A stretch of DNA of 8,684 nucleotides, taken from contig JADZDV010000567.1 of assembly GCA_020850915.1 (NCBI GenBank), positions 1 to 8,684 of the forward strand, in the 5' to 3' direction. The position numbers were made by a program, and so were the translations under genes. This document shows, piece after piece, positions 1 through 6,275 of the stretch. The notes under the pieces are model-generated. The model had not been told where the DNA came from, ran no database searches, and saw only the letters and a program-made list of their open reading frames with translations. Origin of the DNA: Chloroflexota bacterium. GTDB lineage: Bacteria > Chloroflexota > UBA6077 > JADZDV01. Each line of letters starts with the position of its first letter. The first letter of the stretch is position 1.

Positions 1-223
1 CTCGATCGGCCAGCTCCCGCGCCGCGGGGCCACCCTCCAGGAAACGGATCATGTCCGGCGGCACGAGCCCTTCGGCGTGCCGCTGGGCCGCGCTCGCCTC
101 CTGAGACTCGGCCAGCAGGGCGCTGCTGGCCGAGGTCAGGTCCACGACCGTGCCGTGCGCCAGGGCGCCGATCCGCTCGAAGCGACCGAGCAACGTCTGG
201 ACTTCAAAGGTCACCAACCTCAT
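1..223 (-). CDS. Fumarylacetoacetate hydrolase family protein, N-terminal part (cut by window edge)
   Basis: The reverse strand reads open from ATG at 223 to the window edge, giving 74 residues. The start is supported by GGAGG at 232-236, 8 nt upstream. The protein opens MRLVTFEV, has GRFERIGAL at 13-21 and VVDL at 26-29, and has LVPPDMIRFLEGG at 53-65. This layout is typical of the N-terminal domain that precedes the catalytic barrel in FAH-family hydrolases and isomerases of aromatic catabolism (fumarylpyruvate hydrolase or 2-hydroxyhepta-2,4-diene-1,7-dioate isomerase types). The metal-binding catalytic domain lies outside the window, so the reaction cannot be assigned. The gene follows the YchF-like gene on the same strand after a 115-nt gap with its own good ribosome site, so it may or may not share a transcript. 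The family call rests on the N-terminal pattern only. Confidence 0.75.
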   Translation of the reverse strand, partial: MRLVTFEVQTLLGRFERIGALAHGTVVDLTSASSALLAESQEASAAQRHAEGLVPPDMIRFLEGGPAARELADR

Positions 224-338
224 GGCTGCCGCCTCCAGGGTCGAGAAATGGATGGCCGCGTGCCGCCGGCCGTCTTACCCTGCCCGACGATCGGTCCACG
301 CGACGCCTGCGCCGCGGCGGGCGGGGCTCAGACGCGGC
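224..338 (-). other. Gap between the YchF-like and FAH-family genes
   Basis: These 115 nt are non-coding. They hold a GC-rich inverted repeat (304-310 pairing with 317-323, one G-U pair, 6-nt loop) that could end the YchF-like transcript, but no T-run follows on the minus strand, so a classical intrinsic terminator is not supported. An 8-nt direct repeat (GGCTCAGA at 325-332 and 336-343) spans the YchF stop codon. I see no convincing promoter hexamers; the FAH ribosome site lies at 232-236. Confidence 0.4.
232..236 (-). promoter_or_regulatory. Ribosome binding site of the FAH-family gene
   Basis: GGAGG on the minus strand lies 8 nt before the ATG at 223. It is one of the clearest Shine-Dalgarno matches in the window and fixes the start of a gene that is otherwise cut off. 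Confidence 0.65.
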
Positions 339-1424
339 TCAGATGTTGAAGAGAATGTTCAGGACGTCGCCATCCTTGACCTGATAGGCCTTGCCCTCGG
401 AGCGCAGCACGCCCTGCTTCCGGCCCTCTGCCAGTGAGCCGCGGGCGACCAGGTCGTCATAGCTGATGACCTCGGCGCGGATGAAGCCGCGTGCCAGGTC
501 GGAGTGGATAGCGCGGGCGGCGTCGACCGCGTTGCTGCCAGCCGGTATTGGCCAGGCGCGGCACTCGTCGTCGCCAACGGTGAAGAAGGCGATCAGCCGC
601 GAGAGCCGGTAGGAGAGCTGGATCACCCGGTTCAAGCCCAGCTCCTCAATGCCGAGGTCGGCCATGAACTCGGCAGCCTCTTCCGGCTCCAGCTCCGCCA
701 GCTCCATCTCCAGCTTGCCGGCCAGGCTCGTGACGCCGGTGTCCTCATGCTGGCAGATCGCGGATGCTCCGGCGACCAGCCGGTCCGCCTGGTCGCCGGC
801 CTCCTGAACGTTCATCAGCACCAGCAAGGGCCTGGCGGTCAGCAGGGCGTAGGTCTTGATCGCCCGGCGATCGGCGTCGCTCAGCTCCAGGTCACGAATG
901 GGTCGCTCCTGCTCCAGCGCCGCTTTCAGCCGCTCGAACAGCTCGAGCTCCAGGGCACGCGCCTGGCGTTCGTTGGGCGTCCCCTTGCCCAGTTGGACTT
1001 CCTTCTGGAGACGCTCGTGGCGCTTCTGGACGACGTCCAGATCCGCGAGCAGCAATTCGAGCTGAACGGTCGAAAGCTCGTCGAGCGGCTCAGCCATGCC
1101 GAGCATCGGGCTGTCGAAGGCACGGACGACGTGGAGCAGCATGTCCGTGGTGCGGAGCTGCGCAAGGATCGCCGTGGAGCCGTCCTTGCCGGCGCCGCGC
1201 ACGACGCCGGCAACGTCCACGTAGGTGACCTCAGCCGGCACTTCGCGACGGGGATTGAACATCGCGGTCAGGCGATCAAGACGTTCGTCCGGCACCTTAA
1301 CCACGGCGAGGTTTGGTTCGGCGTTGGCGGAGTGGAAACCGCCAACTTCAGCCCTGGCCCGGGCGAGCACGTTGAAGACCGTCGTCTTACCAGATCCTGG
1401 AGCGCCGAGAATGCCTATACGCAC
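339..1424 (-). CDS. YchF/DUF933-type P-loop ATPase (divergent Obg-like ATPase)
   Basis: This 361-residue protein belongs to the Obg/YchF branch of TRAFAC P-loop NTPases; YchF (OLA1 in eukaryotes) binds ribosomes, hydrolyses ATP and is linked to stress responses. Walker A is GAPGSGKTT (7-15), switch II is DVAG (70-73), and the G4 position reads NVQE (205-208). YchF carries NxxE there instead of NKxD, which favours ATP over GTP. A helical insert covers roughly 125-180. The C-terminal TGS/DUF933 domain (about 279-361) includes FFTVG, RGFIRAEVISYDD and DGDVLNILFN, and length matches the family. Walker A lacks the usual NVGKS, and the switch I stretch reads GGFHSANAEPN where canonical YchF has NYPFATIEPN, so this looks like a paralogous DUF933 branch. 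The start is GTG at 1424, with GAGGG at 1428-1432, inside an operon 6 nt after the upstream stop. Confidence 0.88.
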   Translation of the reverse strand: MRIGILGAPGSGKTTVFNVLARARAEVGGFHSANAEPNLAVVKVPDERLDRLTAMFNPRREVPAEVTYVDVAGVVRGAGKDGSTAILAQLRTTDMLLHVVRAFDSPMLGMAEPLDELSTVQLELLLADLDVVQKRHERLQKEVQLGKGTPNERQARALELELFERLKAALEQERPIRDLELSDADRRAIKTYALLTARPLLVLMNVQEAGDQADRLVAGASAICQHEDTGVTSLAGKLEMELAELEPEEAAEFMADLGIEELGLNRVIQLSYRLSRLIAFFTVGDDECRAWPIPAGSNAVDAARAIHSDLARGFIRAEVISYDDLVARGSLAEGRKQGVLRSEGKAYQVKDGDVLNILFNI

Positions 1425-1430
1425 GAACCC

Positions 1431-2660
1431 TCAATCCATCGAGAGAAATCCGACCGGCGCTTCCAGCCCGAGCGCCAATCGGCCGATCGTCTCGATGCAG
1501 CGGTCGTTGTTTGGCGGCATGACGCCGCCGGCGCGCGCGTCTCGGACATACCGCTCCAGCGGGTATTGACGGAGGATAGCGCGGCCGCCGCAGACCTTGA
1601 CGGCGCAATCAGTGATCTCCAGCGCCGCCTCCGCCGAGGCGTACTTCGCCTCGTGCAAGGCGAGCGTCCGGGCGTGGCGATCGCCCTCACGGGGGGCAAG
1701 GGCGGCGCGCTCCACCAGAGTCGCCGCGCTGTCCACCAGGAGCTTCATCTCTCCAACGTGCCGCTGAGTGGTCGGATCGGCGCTCAGCGGCTCCTGTTCC
1801 GGCTCCGCCACTGTCCCGCGCGCAAAGTCGACGGTGAACTCGAGCGCAGCCTCGGCAATGCCAAGATAGACCGCCGCGTAGCCGAGCATATAGGCGTCCG
1901 TCAGGTCGCGCTGGAGGATCTCGCCGGGCTGGCCGATCGTATCGGAGAACGGCACGAAGCAGTGCGAAAAGCGGACCGTGTTGCTCGCGGTGGAGCGCAT
2001 CGCCATCGCGTCCCAGTCCTCGACGACCTCCACCCCGGCGCCGCTGGCCGGAATGACGGCGTTGAGCAGGCCGGTCCGCGGGTCGGTCGAGCCCTCGAGT
2101 CTGCTCCACACGAAGTAGAAGCTCGAGGCACCACTGAGCGAGCAGAAGTGCTTCACGCCGCTGATCAGGTAGCCGCCCTCGATCGGTCGCGCGGTGGTAC
2201 TGAAGGTGAAGCGGCCACGGAAGCTGCTGCCGGGCTCGCTCGTGAGGGTCGAGAAGTATTTCCCATCTCGGACCACCGCCCGGAAATAGCGCTCCTTCTG
2301 CCGCTCCGAGCCCATCGTGTCGATGATCGCTAGCACGGTGCAGTGCATGTTCAGCGTCAGGGCCGTGGAGGAGTTGCCTCTGGCTATCTCCTTGAGGACC
2401 AGGGCAAACGTCAGCGGATCGAGCCCCAGGCCGCCGTGCTCGCGCGGGATCGTCATCGCCAGCAGGCCGTGGCGGTGCAGATCCTGGTAGTCCTCGGTCG
2501 GAAAATGGCCGGAGGCATCGTACAGACCAGCGCGCGGCGCGAACCGCTCGCGCGCGAGCTGACGGGCCAGAGCGATCAGCGCCTGGCGGTCCGCCGGCGG
2601 GACCTGCCGCTCGGCGCGGGCGTGAATCGGTGCTCTTACAACGCTGTTTCGATGCGCCAT
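1431..2660 (-). CDS. Acyl-CoA dehydrogenase family flavoprotein
   Basis: A 409-residue protein with the three-part acyl-CoA dehydrogenase fold. The N-terminal helical domain (about 20-132) contains IPREHGGLGLDP (71-82). The middle beta domain (about 135-235) starts with STLTSEPGSSF (137-147), which matches the flavin-contacting TEPG region, and continues with YLISGVKHF. The C-terminal helical domain (about 250-400) has CGGRAILRQYPLERYVRDARAG (357-378). This family uses FAD to oxidise acyl-CoA thioesters or related substrates in the cytosol. The motif after RDARAG reads GGVMPPNNDRCIE, where short-chain enzymes have the IYEGT motif with the catalytic Glu, and no obvious replacement base is seen. 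It may therefore act on an unusual substrate or as a monooxygenase-like member. I chose ATG 2660 over an upstream in-frame start because AAGGAA lies at 2665-2670; the extra 37 residues are low-complexity. Confidence 0.87.
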   Translation of the reverse strand: MAHRNSVVRAPIHARAERQVPPADRQALIALARQLARERFAPRAGLYDASGHFPTEDYQDLHRHGLLAMTIPREHGGLGLDPLTFALVLKEIARGNSSTALTLNMHCTVLAIIDTMGSERQKERYFRAVVRDGKYFSTLTSEPGSSFRGRFTFSTTARPIEGGYLISGVKHFCSLSGASSFYFVWSRLEGSTDPRTGLLNAVIPASGAGVEVVEDWDAMAMRSTASNTVRFSHCFVPFSDTIGQPGEILQRDLTDAYMLGYAAVYLGIAEAALEFTVDFARGTVAEPEQEPLSADPTTQRHVGEMKLLVDSAATLVERAALAPREGDRHARTLALHEAKYASAEAALEITDCAVKVCGGRAILRQYPLERYVRDARAGGVMPPNNDRCIETIGRLALGLEAPVGFLSMD

Positions 2661-2825
2661 GGCTTTCCTTCTGTGGAGAATGGTACTCGACCACGGTCGG
2701 CCAGGCGGAAGGCGGCCGCGAACGGGGCGCGACTGGAAGACGTCGCCCCGCTGAGCGCCCGGACTCATCACGCGTTACACTGGTCCTAGCATGTCCAACC
2801 GCAAGCCATTGCGTCCCCCGCTGCC
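2661..2825. promoter_or_regulatory. Divergent intergenic region between acyl-CoA dehydrogenase and RNase H genes
   Basis: Two operons diverge from these 165 nt, so promoters for both must lie here or just inside the flanking genes. On the plus strand TACACT (2776-2781) is a 4-of-6 match to a -10 box and would start transcription near 2788-2791, giving an almost leaderless message; no good -35 accompanies it. On the minus strand TACCAT, about 25 nt before the ATG, is a similarly weak -10 candidate. I see no clear operator palindrome beyond the short ACGCGT at 2770-2775. Confidence 0.4.
2665..2670 (-). promoter_or_regulatory. Ribosome binding site deciding the acyl-CoA dehydrogenase start
   Basis: AAGGAA on the minus strand, 4 nt before ATG 2660. 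It selects this ATG over the in-frame upstream start at 2771, whose added residues resemble no domain. Confidence 0.6.
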
Positions 2826-2829
2826 GTGA
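2791..2829 (+). other. Possible 12-codon leader ORF overlapping the RNase H start
   Basis: ATG at 2791 opens MSNRKPLRPPLP and stops at TGA 2827-2829, which overlaps the GTG start of the RNase H gene (GTGA, 4 nt). The RNase H GTG has no visible Shine-Dalgarno site, so re-initiation from a translated leader would explain how it is recognised. The ATG also sits just where a transcript from the weak TACACT box would begin. Three prolines in its last five codons could slow ribosomes. Such a short ORF can easily arise by chance. Confidence 0.25.
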
Positions 2830-3518
2830 CCGAAGAGCCTCTTGAGCTTGGCGTGGTCCGGGACGTCGTCCGTCGCGCGCGCCAGCGGGACGGCATCCAG
2901 CCGAACCAGCCCTCGACCTTCACGGCGTACACGGACGGTAGCTGCCTGAAGAATCCGGATGGTCCGTCCGGCTTCGCAGCGGTGCTCGTGAACCAGCAGA
3001 CGGGACAGTCCAGCGATCTCGCCGGGCATCACCCCAGCTCGACCAACAATCGGGCCGAGTGGTCCGGCCTCGTCGCGGCGATCCTGTACGTTCCGCTGGG
3101 CTCACGTCTCGCGGCGTACGCCGATTCGCAGTACGTGCTCCAGGTCGCCCTTGGCGCCTGGACGCGCAAGGCGAACCAGGACCTGTGGGGCGCGTACGAC
3201 CGCATCCTGGGCGAGCAGCGGCTGGAGCTGAAGCTCGAATGGGTCCGGGGCCACGCAGCGGACCCGGGTAACGAGCGAGCTGACAGCCTGGCCACCCTGG
3301 CGGCGTTCAACTTCGACGTCGACGCCTGGCAGCACTGGCGCGACCGCGGTGCGCCGGTCCGGGCGCTGGAGGGTCTGCGTACCCTGGTCCGGGGAGCGTG
3401 GGAGAACGAGTTCCTCGAGAGCGTCGTCCGTCAGGCGCGGCTCGGGAGGCAGCTCTCCCCGAAGCAGCAAGCTGTCGTGGACCGCATCGCGGCACGCGGC
3501 GAGACGCGGCCGGTCTGA
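2826..3518 (+). CDS. Ribonuclease H (type 1) family protein with extra terminal segments
   Basis: A 230-residue protein with an RNase HI core at about 31-160, which cuts the RNA strand of RNA-DNA hybrids using two metal ions. All acidic ligands are visible: D37 in YTDGS, E78 in TNNRAEW, D100 in YADSQYV, and D153 in NERADSLA. The flexible-loop His is present as H143 in WVRGHA. Enterobacterial RNase HI is about 155 residues, so this protein carries about 30 extra N-terminal residues and a 70-residue C-terminal tail. The tail ends in FLESVVRQARLGRQLSPKQQ (196-215), a helical pattern I associate, from memory, with appended tails on various nucleic-acid proteins; it may help binding. The GTG start lacks a ribosome site and overlaps a possible leader ORF; a start further inside the N-terminal segment cannot be excluded. 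It heads an operon with two transporter genes, a pairing with no obvious logic. Confidence 0.88.
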   Translation: MTEEPLELGVVRDVVRRARQRDGIQPNQPSTFTAYTDGSCLKNPDGPSGFAAVLVNQQTGQSSDLAGHHPSSTNNRAEWSGLVAAILYVPLGSRLAAYADSQYVLQVALGAWTRKANQDLWGAYDRILGEQRLELKLEWVRGHAADPGNERADSLATLAAFNFDVDAWQHWRDRGAPVRALEGLRTLVRGAWENEFLESVVRQARLGRQLSPKQQAVVDRIAARGETRPV

Positions 3519-3520
3519 CC

Positions 3521-4522
3521 GTGCCAGGAGCGCGTGCGCCAGCGCTGTACCGCGCCCTTCCGTACATCGGCCTGGCCGCGACGGCGCTCATCTGGTCGGC
3601 CGCGACGGTGGTGGCCAAGATGCTGCTGTCAGCGGTCGAGGCGTTGGACCTCGTGCTGCTGCGCTACGCCATCACCGGCTCGCTGGTCTTTACGCCGGTC
3701 TTCTTCTGGACGAATCGCGGGCCCCAACGGTTCCGGGCTAGCGAGTGGCCCCGTCTCCTCGCGCTCGGGGTGATTGGCTGTGGCGGCTCACACGCCCTTT
3801 ATATCCTTGGTCTGGAGCACGCACCGGCCGACGAAGCGGCGCTCCTCCAGCTCACCACCCCGCTGTTCGTCGTCCTGGCGGCGGTGTGGCTCTTCAACGA
3901 GCGGCTGCCCCGCGCGCGCATTCTCGGGCTGCTGATCTCGTGTGTCGGCGCGGTGGTCCTCGTCGTCGCCAACAGCGGGCCGCTGGGCGGCGGCGACGCG
4001 CTCGGCCGGCTGCTGCTGACAGCGTCCGCCCTGAGCTGGGGGCTCTACACACTCGTGAGCAAGGAGCTGATGGCTCGCCGCTCGCCGCTTCTCGTCGTGG
4101 CGGCGGCCAATATGATCGCTATGTTCGCGGCCGTGACGCTGGCGGGGCCGGAACGGCTCGTGGCGACCGTTGCGAGTATGAGAAGCTGGGCCACACCCAC
4201 CTGGCTGCAGTTTGGCTTCATGCTTGTCCTTGCCAACACCTCCTGCCACTGGCTGTACGTCCGCTGCCTGCGCGTGGTGCCCGCTGGGCAGGCAACGGCA
4301 TTCCAGTACCTCCAGCCGCCGATCACGATGCTGCTCGCGGCGGCGTTGATCGATGAGCGACCGACCATCCTGACGCTGGCCTGCGGCGCCGTCATTCTGG
4401 CCGGCCTGTGGCTGCTCAATCGCCCCCTCTCCGAGCATCGAGCGCGGCCGCGCGCAAGCTGGCCGGAGCCCGGCGCAAGCCCGCGGCCGACCGTGGAGCA
4501 ACCACCGGCCGCGGCGCCATGA
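3521..4522 (+). CDS. EamA/DMT-family transporter, ten transmembrane helices
   Basis: A 333-residue inner-membrane protein made of two EamA repeats (about 15-150 and 160-301), five helices each, as in drug/metabolite transporter superfamily members such as RhaT-like and YdcZ/RarD-type permeases. Each repeat ends with the family pattern: TTPLFVVLAAVWLFNERL (112-129, with P114 and E127-R128) and QPPITMLLAAALIDERPT (265-282, with P266-P267 and E279-R280). A 30-residue Pro/Ala/Arg-rich cytosolic tail follows. The GTG start at 3521 lies 2 nt after the RNase H stop and places only 13 residues before helix 1. An upstream in-frame ATG at 3398 would add 41 residues lying entirely inside the RNase H gene, so I rejected it. 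The substrate is unknown; the family exports or imports amino acids, purines, vitamins or drugs. The stop overlaps the next start. Confidence 0.88.
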   Translation: MPGARAPALYRALPYIGLAATALIWSAATVVAKMLLSAVEALDLVLLRYAITGSLVFTPVFFWTNRGPQRFRASEWPRLLALGVIGCGGSHALYILGLEHAPADEAALLQLTTPLFVVLAAVWLFNERLPRARILGLLISCVGAVVLVVANSGPLGGGDALGRLLLTASALSWGLYTLVSKELMARRSPLLVVAAANMIAMFAAVTLAGPERLVATVASMRSWATPTWLQFGFMLVLANTSCHWLYVRCLRVVPAGQATAFQYLQPPITMLLAAALIDERPTILTLACGAVILAGLWLLNRPLSEHRARPRASWPEPGASPRPTVEQPPAAAP

Positions 4523-5715
4523 GCCTGCGCACCTCTCTGCCCCTCACCGTCCTGCTCGCCATCGTCTGCGGGTTTGCGATGACTGGCAGTCGCGGCGCGT
4601 TCGCCGTGCTGTACGTGGCGATGGTCCCGGACCGACACTGGTCGGTCGGCGAGGTCACCGGCGCGATCTCGATCGCGGTGCTGCTCTACGCTTGCCTCGC
4701 TCCCCTGGCGGGGCTCCTCATCGACCGTCTCGGCGTCCAACTGACGATGTCCGTCGGCGTCCTGTCAATCCTGGCTGGGCACCTGATCCTCGGCGTTGCC
4801 GATCAACTCTGGCAGGTCTACGTCGCCTATGCGTTCATCAGCGGGATCGGTAGCGCCGGCGTTGGCTTCATCCCGGTGATCAAGATGCTGTCGCTGCGGG
4901 CTGGCCCATCGTTCGGCCGCGCCATGGGCGTCAGTTGGATCGGACAGGGCGCTGGCGCGCTGCTGAGCGGACCGCTCGTCCAGATCGCGATCGACCGGGT
5001 CGGCTGGCACAGTGCCGCTGCCCTGTGGGGGATCGGGCTGACCGCCTGCATGGGACCGCTGGTCCTGCTGTCGGCGCCCGGGCGCCCAACCAGGCCCACC
5101 GCCCACGGCGGGCAGACCGCGCCGCTGGCTTCGTCGCTCTGGACCTCGTCAGCGTTCTGGATGCTGATGGTGGCAAACGTTGGTCTCGGCTACTTCAATA
5201 TGCTCAATATGCACCAGGTCGGTCACCTGGTGGTAGTCGGGTTTGATGCGCTCACCGCTGCCTGGATCGCCGGCGCGATGGGGATGCTGATGGCCATCGG
5301 CTCCGTCTGCGGCGGCCTGGTGGTCGATCGGTGGCGGACGGAGACGCTCGCGATCGCCGCGTCCTCGTTCGTCTGCGGCGGCATTCTGATGCTGGCCGCC
5401 GCTCAACCCGCGCTGCCGCTCCTCGCGTTGCTCTGGGCGGTCGGCGGCGGATTTGGCCGAGGGGCCATCGGCGTCGACCTGGCCGTCGTGCAGTCGCGCG
5501 CCTTTGCTGGTCCACGACTCGGGCGGGTGACCGGTCTGTTCGAAGTTGCCTTCGGACTGGGCGCGGCGGCCGGCCCCTTCGTCGGCGCGCTCAGCCGCGA
5601 CGCGACCGGGAGCTATGCACCCGGGCTCCTGACCGCCGTCATCGCCAGCCTGCTGACCGCGATCGGGATGATCGTCGCGTGGCGACGGAACCGAGTTCTT
5701 GTCGCACCCGCGTGA
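4519..5715 (+). CDS. Major facilitator superfamily (MFS) transporter, twelve helices
   Basis: A 398-residue secondary transporter of the inner membrane. The first half carries a motif-A-like loop, GLLIDRLG (65-72), between helices 2 and 3. The second half repeats it as GGLVVDRW (255-262). The two six-helix bundles are joined by a hydrophilic loop rich in Pro, Thr and Gly (about 177-196). SRGAF (24-28) in helix 1 and GIGSAGVGFIPVIKML (109-124) resemble the monocarboxylate/OFA-like MFS branch, so an organic anion is a plausible substrate, but this is a weak inference. The ATG at 4519 overlaps the DMT stop as ATGA, implying translational coupling; an in-frame ATG at 4408 lies deep in the DMT gene and only adds a polar stretch. 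Two coupled transporters of different folds probably serve the same or sequential substrates. Confidence 0.87.
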   Translation: MSLRTSLPLTVLLAIVCGFAMTGSRGAFAVLYVAMVPDRHWSVGEVTGAISIAVLLYACLAPLAGLLIDRLGVQLTMSVGVLSILAGHLILGVADQLWQVYVAYAFISGIGSAGVGFIPVIKMLSLRAGPSFGRAMGVSWIGQGAGALLSGPLVQIAIDRVGWHSAAALWGIGLTACMGPLVLLSAPGRPTRPTAHGGQTAPLASSLWTSSAFWMLMVANVGLGYFNMLNMHQVGHLVVVGFDALTAAWIAGAMGMLMAIGSVCGGLVVDRWRTETLAIAASSFVCGGILMLAAAQPALPLLALLWAVGGGFGRGAIGVDLAVVQSRAFAGPRLGRVTGLFEVAFGLGAAAGPFVGALSRDATGSYAPGLLTAVIASLLTAIGMIVAWRRNRVLVAPA

Positions 5716-5837
5716 CGATCGCTACCGACGATAGGAGCGCCAACCGCGGGTGTGCAGAATGGCACAGGTGGGCTATTCGCGCACCGGCCTGCTTCCCGTT
5801 TGTACGCAATAGTGGTTAGCACGCCGGAGGGCAACGC
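5716..5837 (+). other. Gap between MFS gene and H-box gene
   Basis: These 122 nt are non-coding. No hairpin with a T-run follows the MFS stop, so termination here is not evident and read-through is possible. AT content rises at 5795-5820 (TTTGTACGCAATAGTGGTTA), which is unusual for this window and may mark a promoter for the next gene, though I cannot place clean -35 and -10 boxes. Confidence 0.3.
5826..5830 (+). promoter_or_regulatory. Strong ribosome binding site of the H-box gene
   Basis: GGAGG, followed by 7 nt and ATG 5838. This near-perfect Shine-Dalgarno argues that the small downstream ORF is translated and that 5838 is its real start. Confidence 0.65.
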
Positions 5838-6275
5838 ATGTTCGAGCACTCAGCCTCTGGCCGACTGCCAGGTCGGTGCGCCCGGGAGCGGGCCGCCGCG
5901 GAGGCGCGCGCAATCGGGCTGGTGGCGCGCTCGGTCACCCACGAACTGCGGCAGCCGTTGAGCCTGATCGCCGGCTACGCCGAGATCCTCGCCTATCGCT
6001 CCCAGGAGAAGCAGGATGTGGCCTGCCTCGTCTCAGAGATCCGTCAGGCAGCCAGCCGGCTCGCCGCTTCACTTGACGTTCTGGACGCGCCAGACGATCT
6101 GCCGATCGTCGCGTTCGGAGAGGAGGTCGAGCGCCACGTGCTGGACCTCCGTCCTCGTCTCCAACATCGCGCGCGACGGTTGCGCAAGCCGAGCGGGGCC
6201 AGGCCCCTGCCAGCCCACGAGCTAGCCGAGTGCGCGTCCCAGGAGCCGCCACCCTGCGCTCAGGCCAACGGGTAG
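5838..6275 (+). CDS. HisKA-domain protein without ATPase domain (kinase fragment or phosphotransfer protein)
   Basis: A 145-residue protein whose residues about 20-83 match the dimerisation and phospho-acceptor (HisKA) domain of sensor histidine kinases. The H-box is VTHELRQPLSLIAGYAEIL (33-51), with the phospho-accepting H35 followed by E36 and P40. A second helix runs at about 58-80, and GEEVERHVLDLRPRL (94-108) resembles the linker into the catalytic domain. Nothing resembling the N, G1 or G2 boxes of HATPase_c follows: the tail (109-145) is Pro/Ala/Arg-rich and the ORF ends at TAG 6273-6275. There is no N-terminal sensor or membrane segment either. The intact reading frame and strong ribosome site favour a functional small phosphotransfer or dimerisation protein. 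The linker-like segment followed by unrelated tail instead favours a truncated kinase. No response regulator is adjacent. It overlaps the convergent oxidoreductase gene by 16 nt. Confidence 0.68.
   Translation: MFEHSASGRLPGRCARERAAAEARAIGLVARSVTHELRQPLSLIAGYAEILAYRSQEKQDVACLVSEIRQAASRLAASLDVLDAPDDLPIVAFGEEVERHVLDLRPRLQHRARRLRKPSGARPLPAHELAECASQEPPPCAQANG

Noticed and set aside
304..323. GC-rich hairpin as an intrinsic terminator of the YchF-like gene
   Set aside because: The stem is only 7 bp with a G-U pair and there is no T-run after it on the minus strand. It is mentioned only as part of the gap.
504..2333. 609-codon open frame on the plus strand antisense to the YchF-like and acyl-CoA dehydrogenase genes
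   Set aside because: Its translation has no domain, is rich in Arg, Gly, His and Gln, and spans two clearly recognised minus-strand genes. Long antisense frames are expected in GC-rich coding DNA.
1687..2694. 335-codon minus-strand frame inside the acyl-CoA dehydrogenase gene
   Set aside because: It is the same strand in a shifted frame; the translation is Arg/Pro/Gly-rich with no motif, whereas the overlapping frame carries the full dehydrogenase fold.
3398..3520. Upstream ATG start for the DMT transporter
   Set aside because: It would add 41 polar, Arg-rich residues wholly within the RNase H gene; GTG 3521 gives a normal short N-terminus before helix 1.
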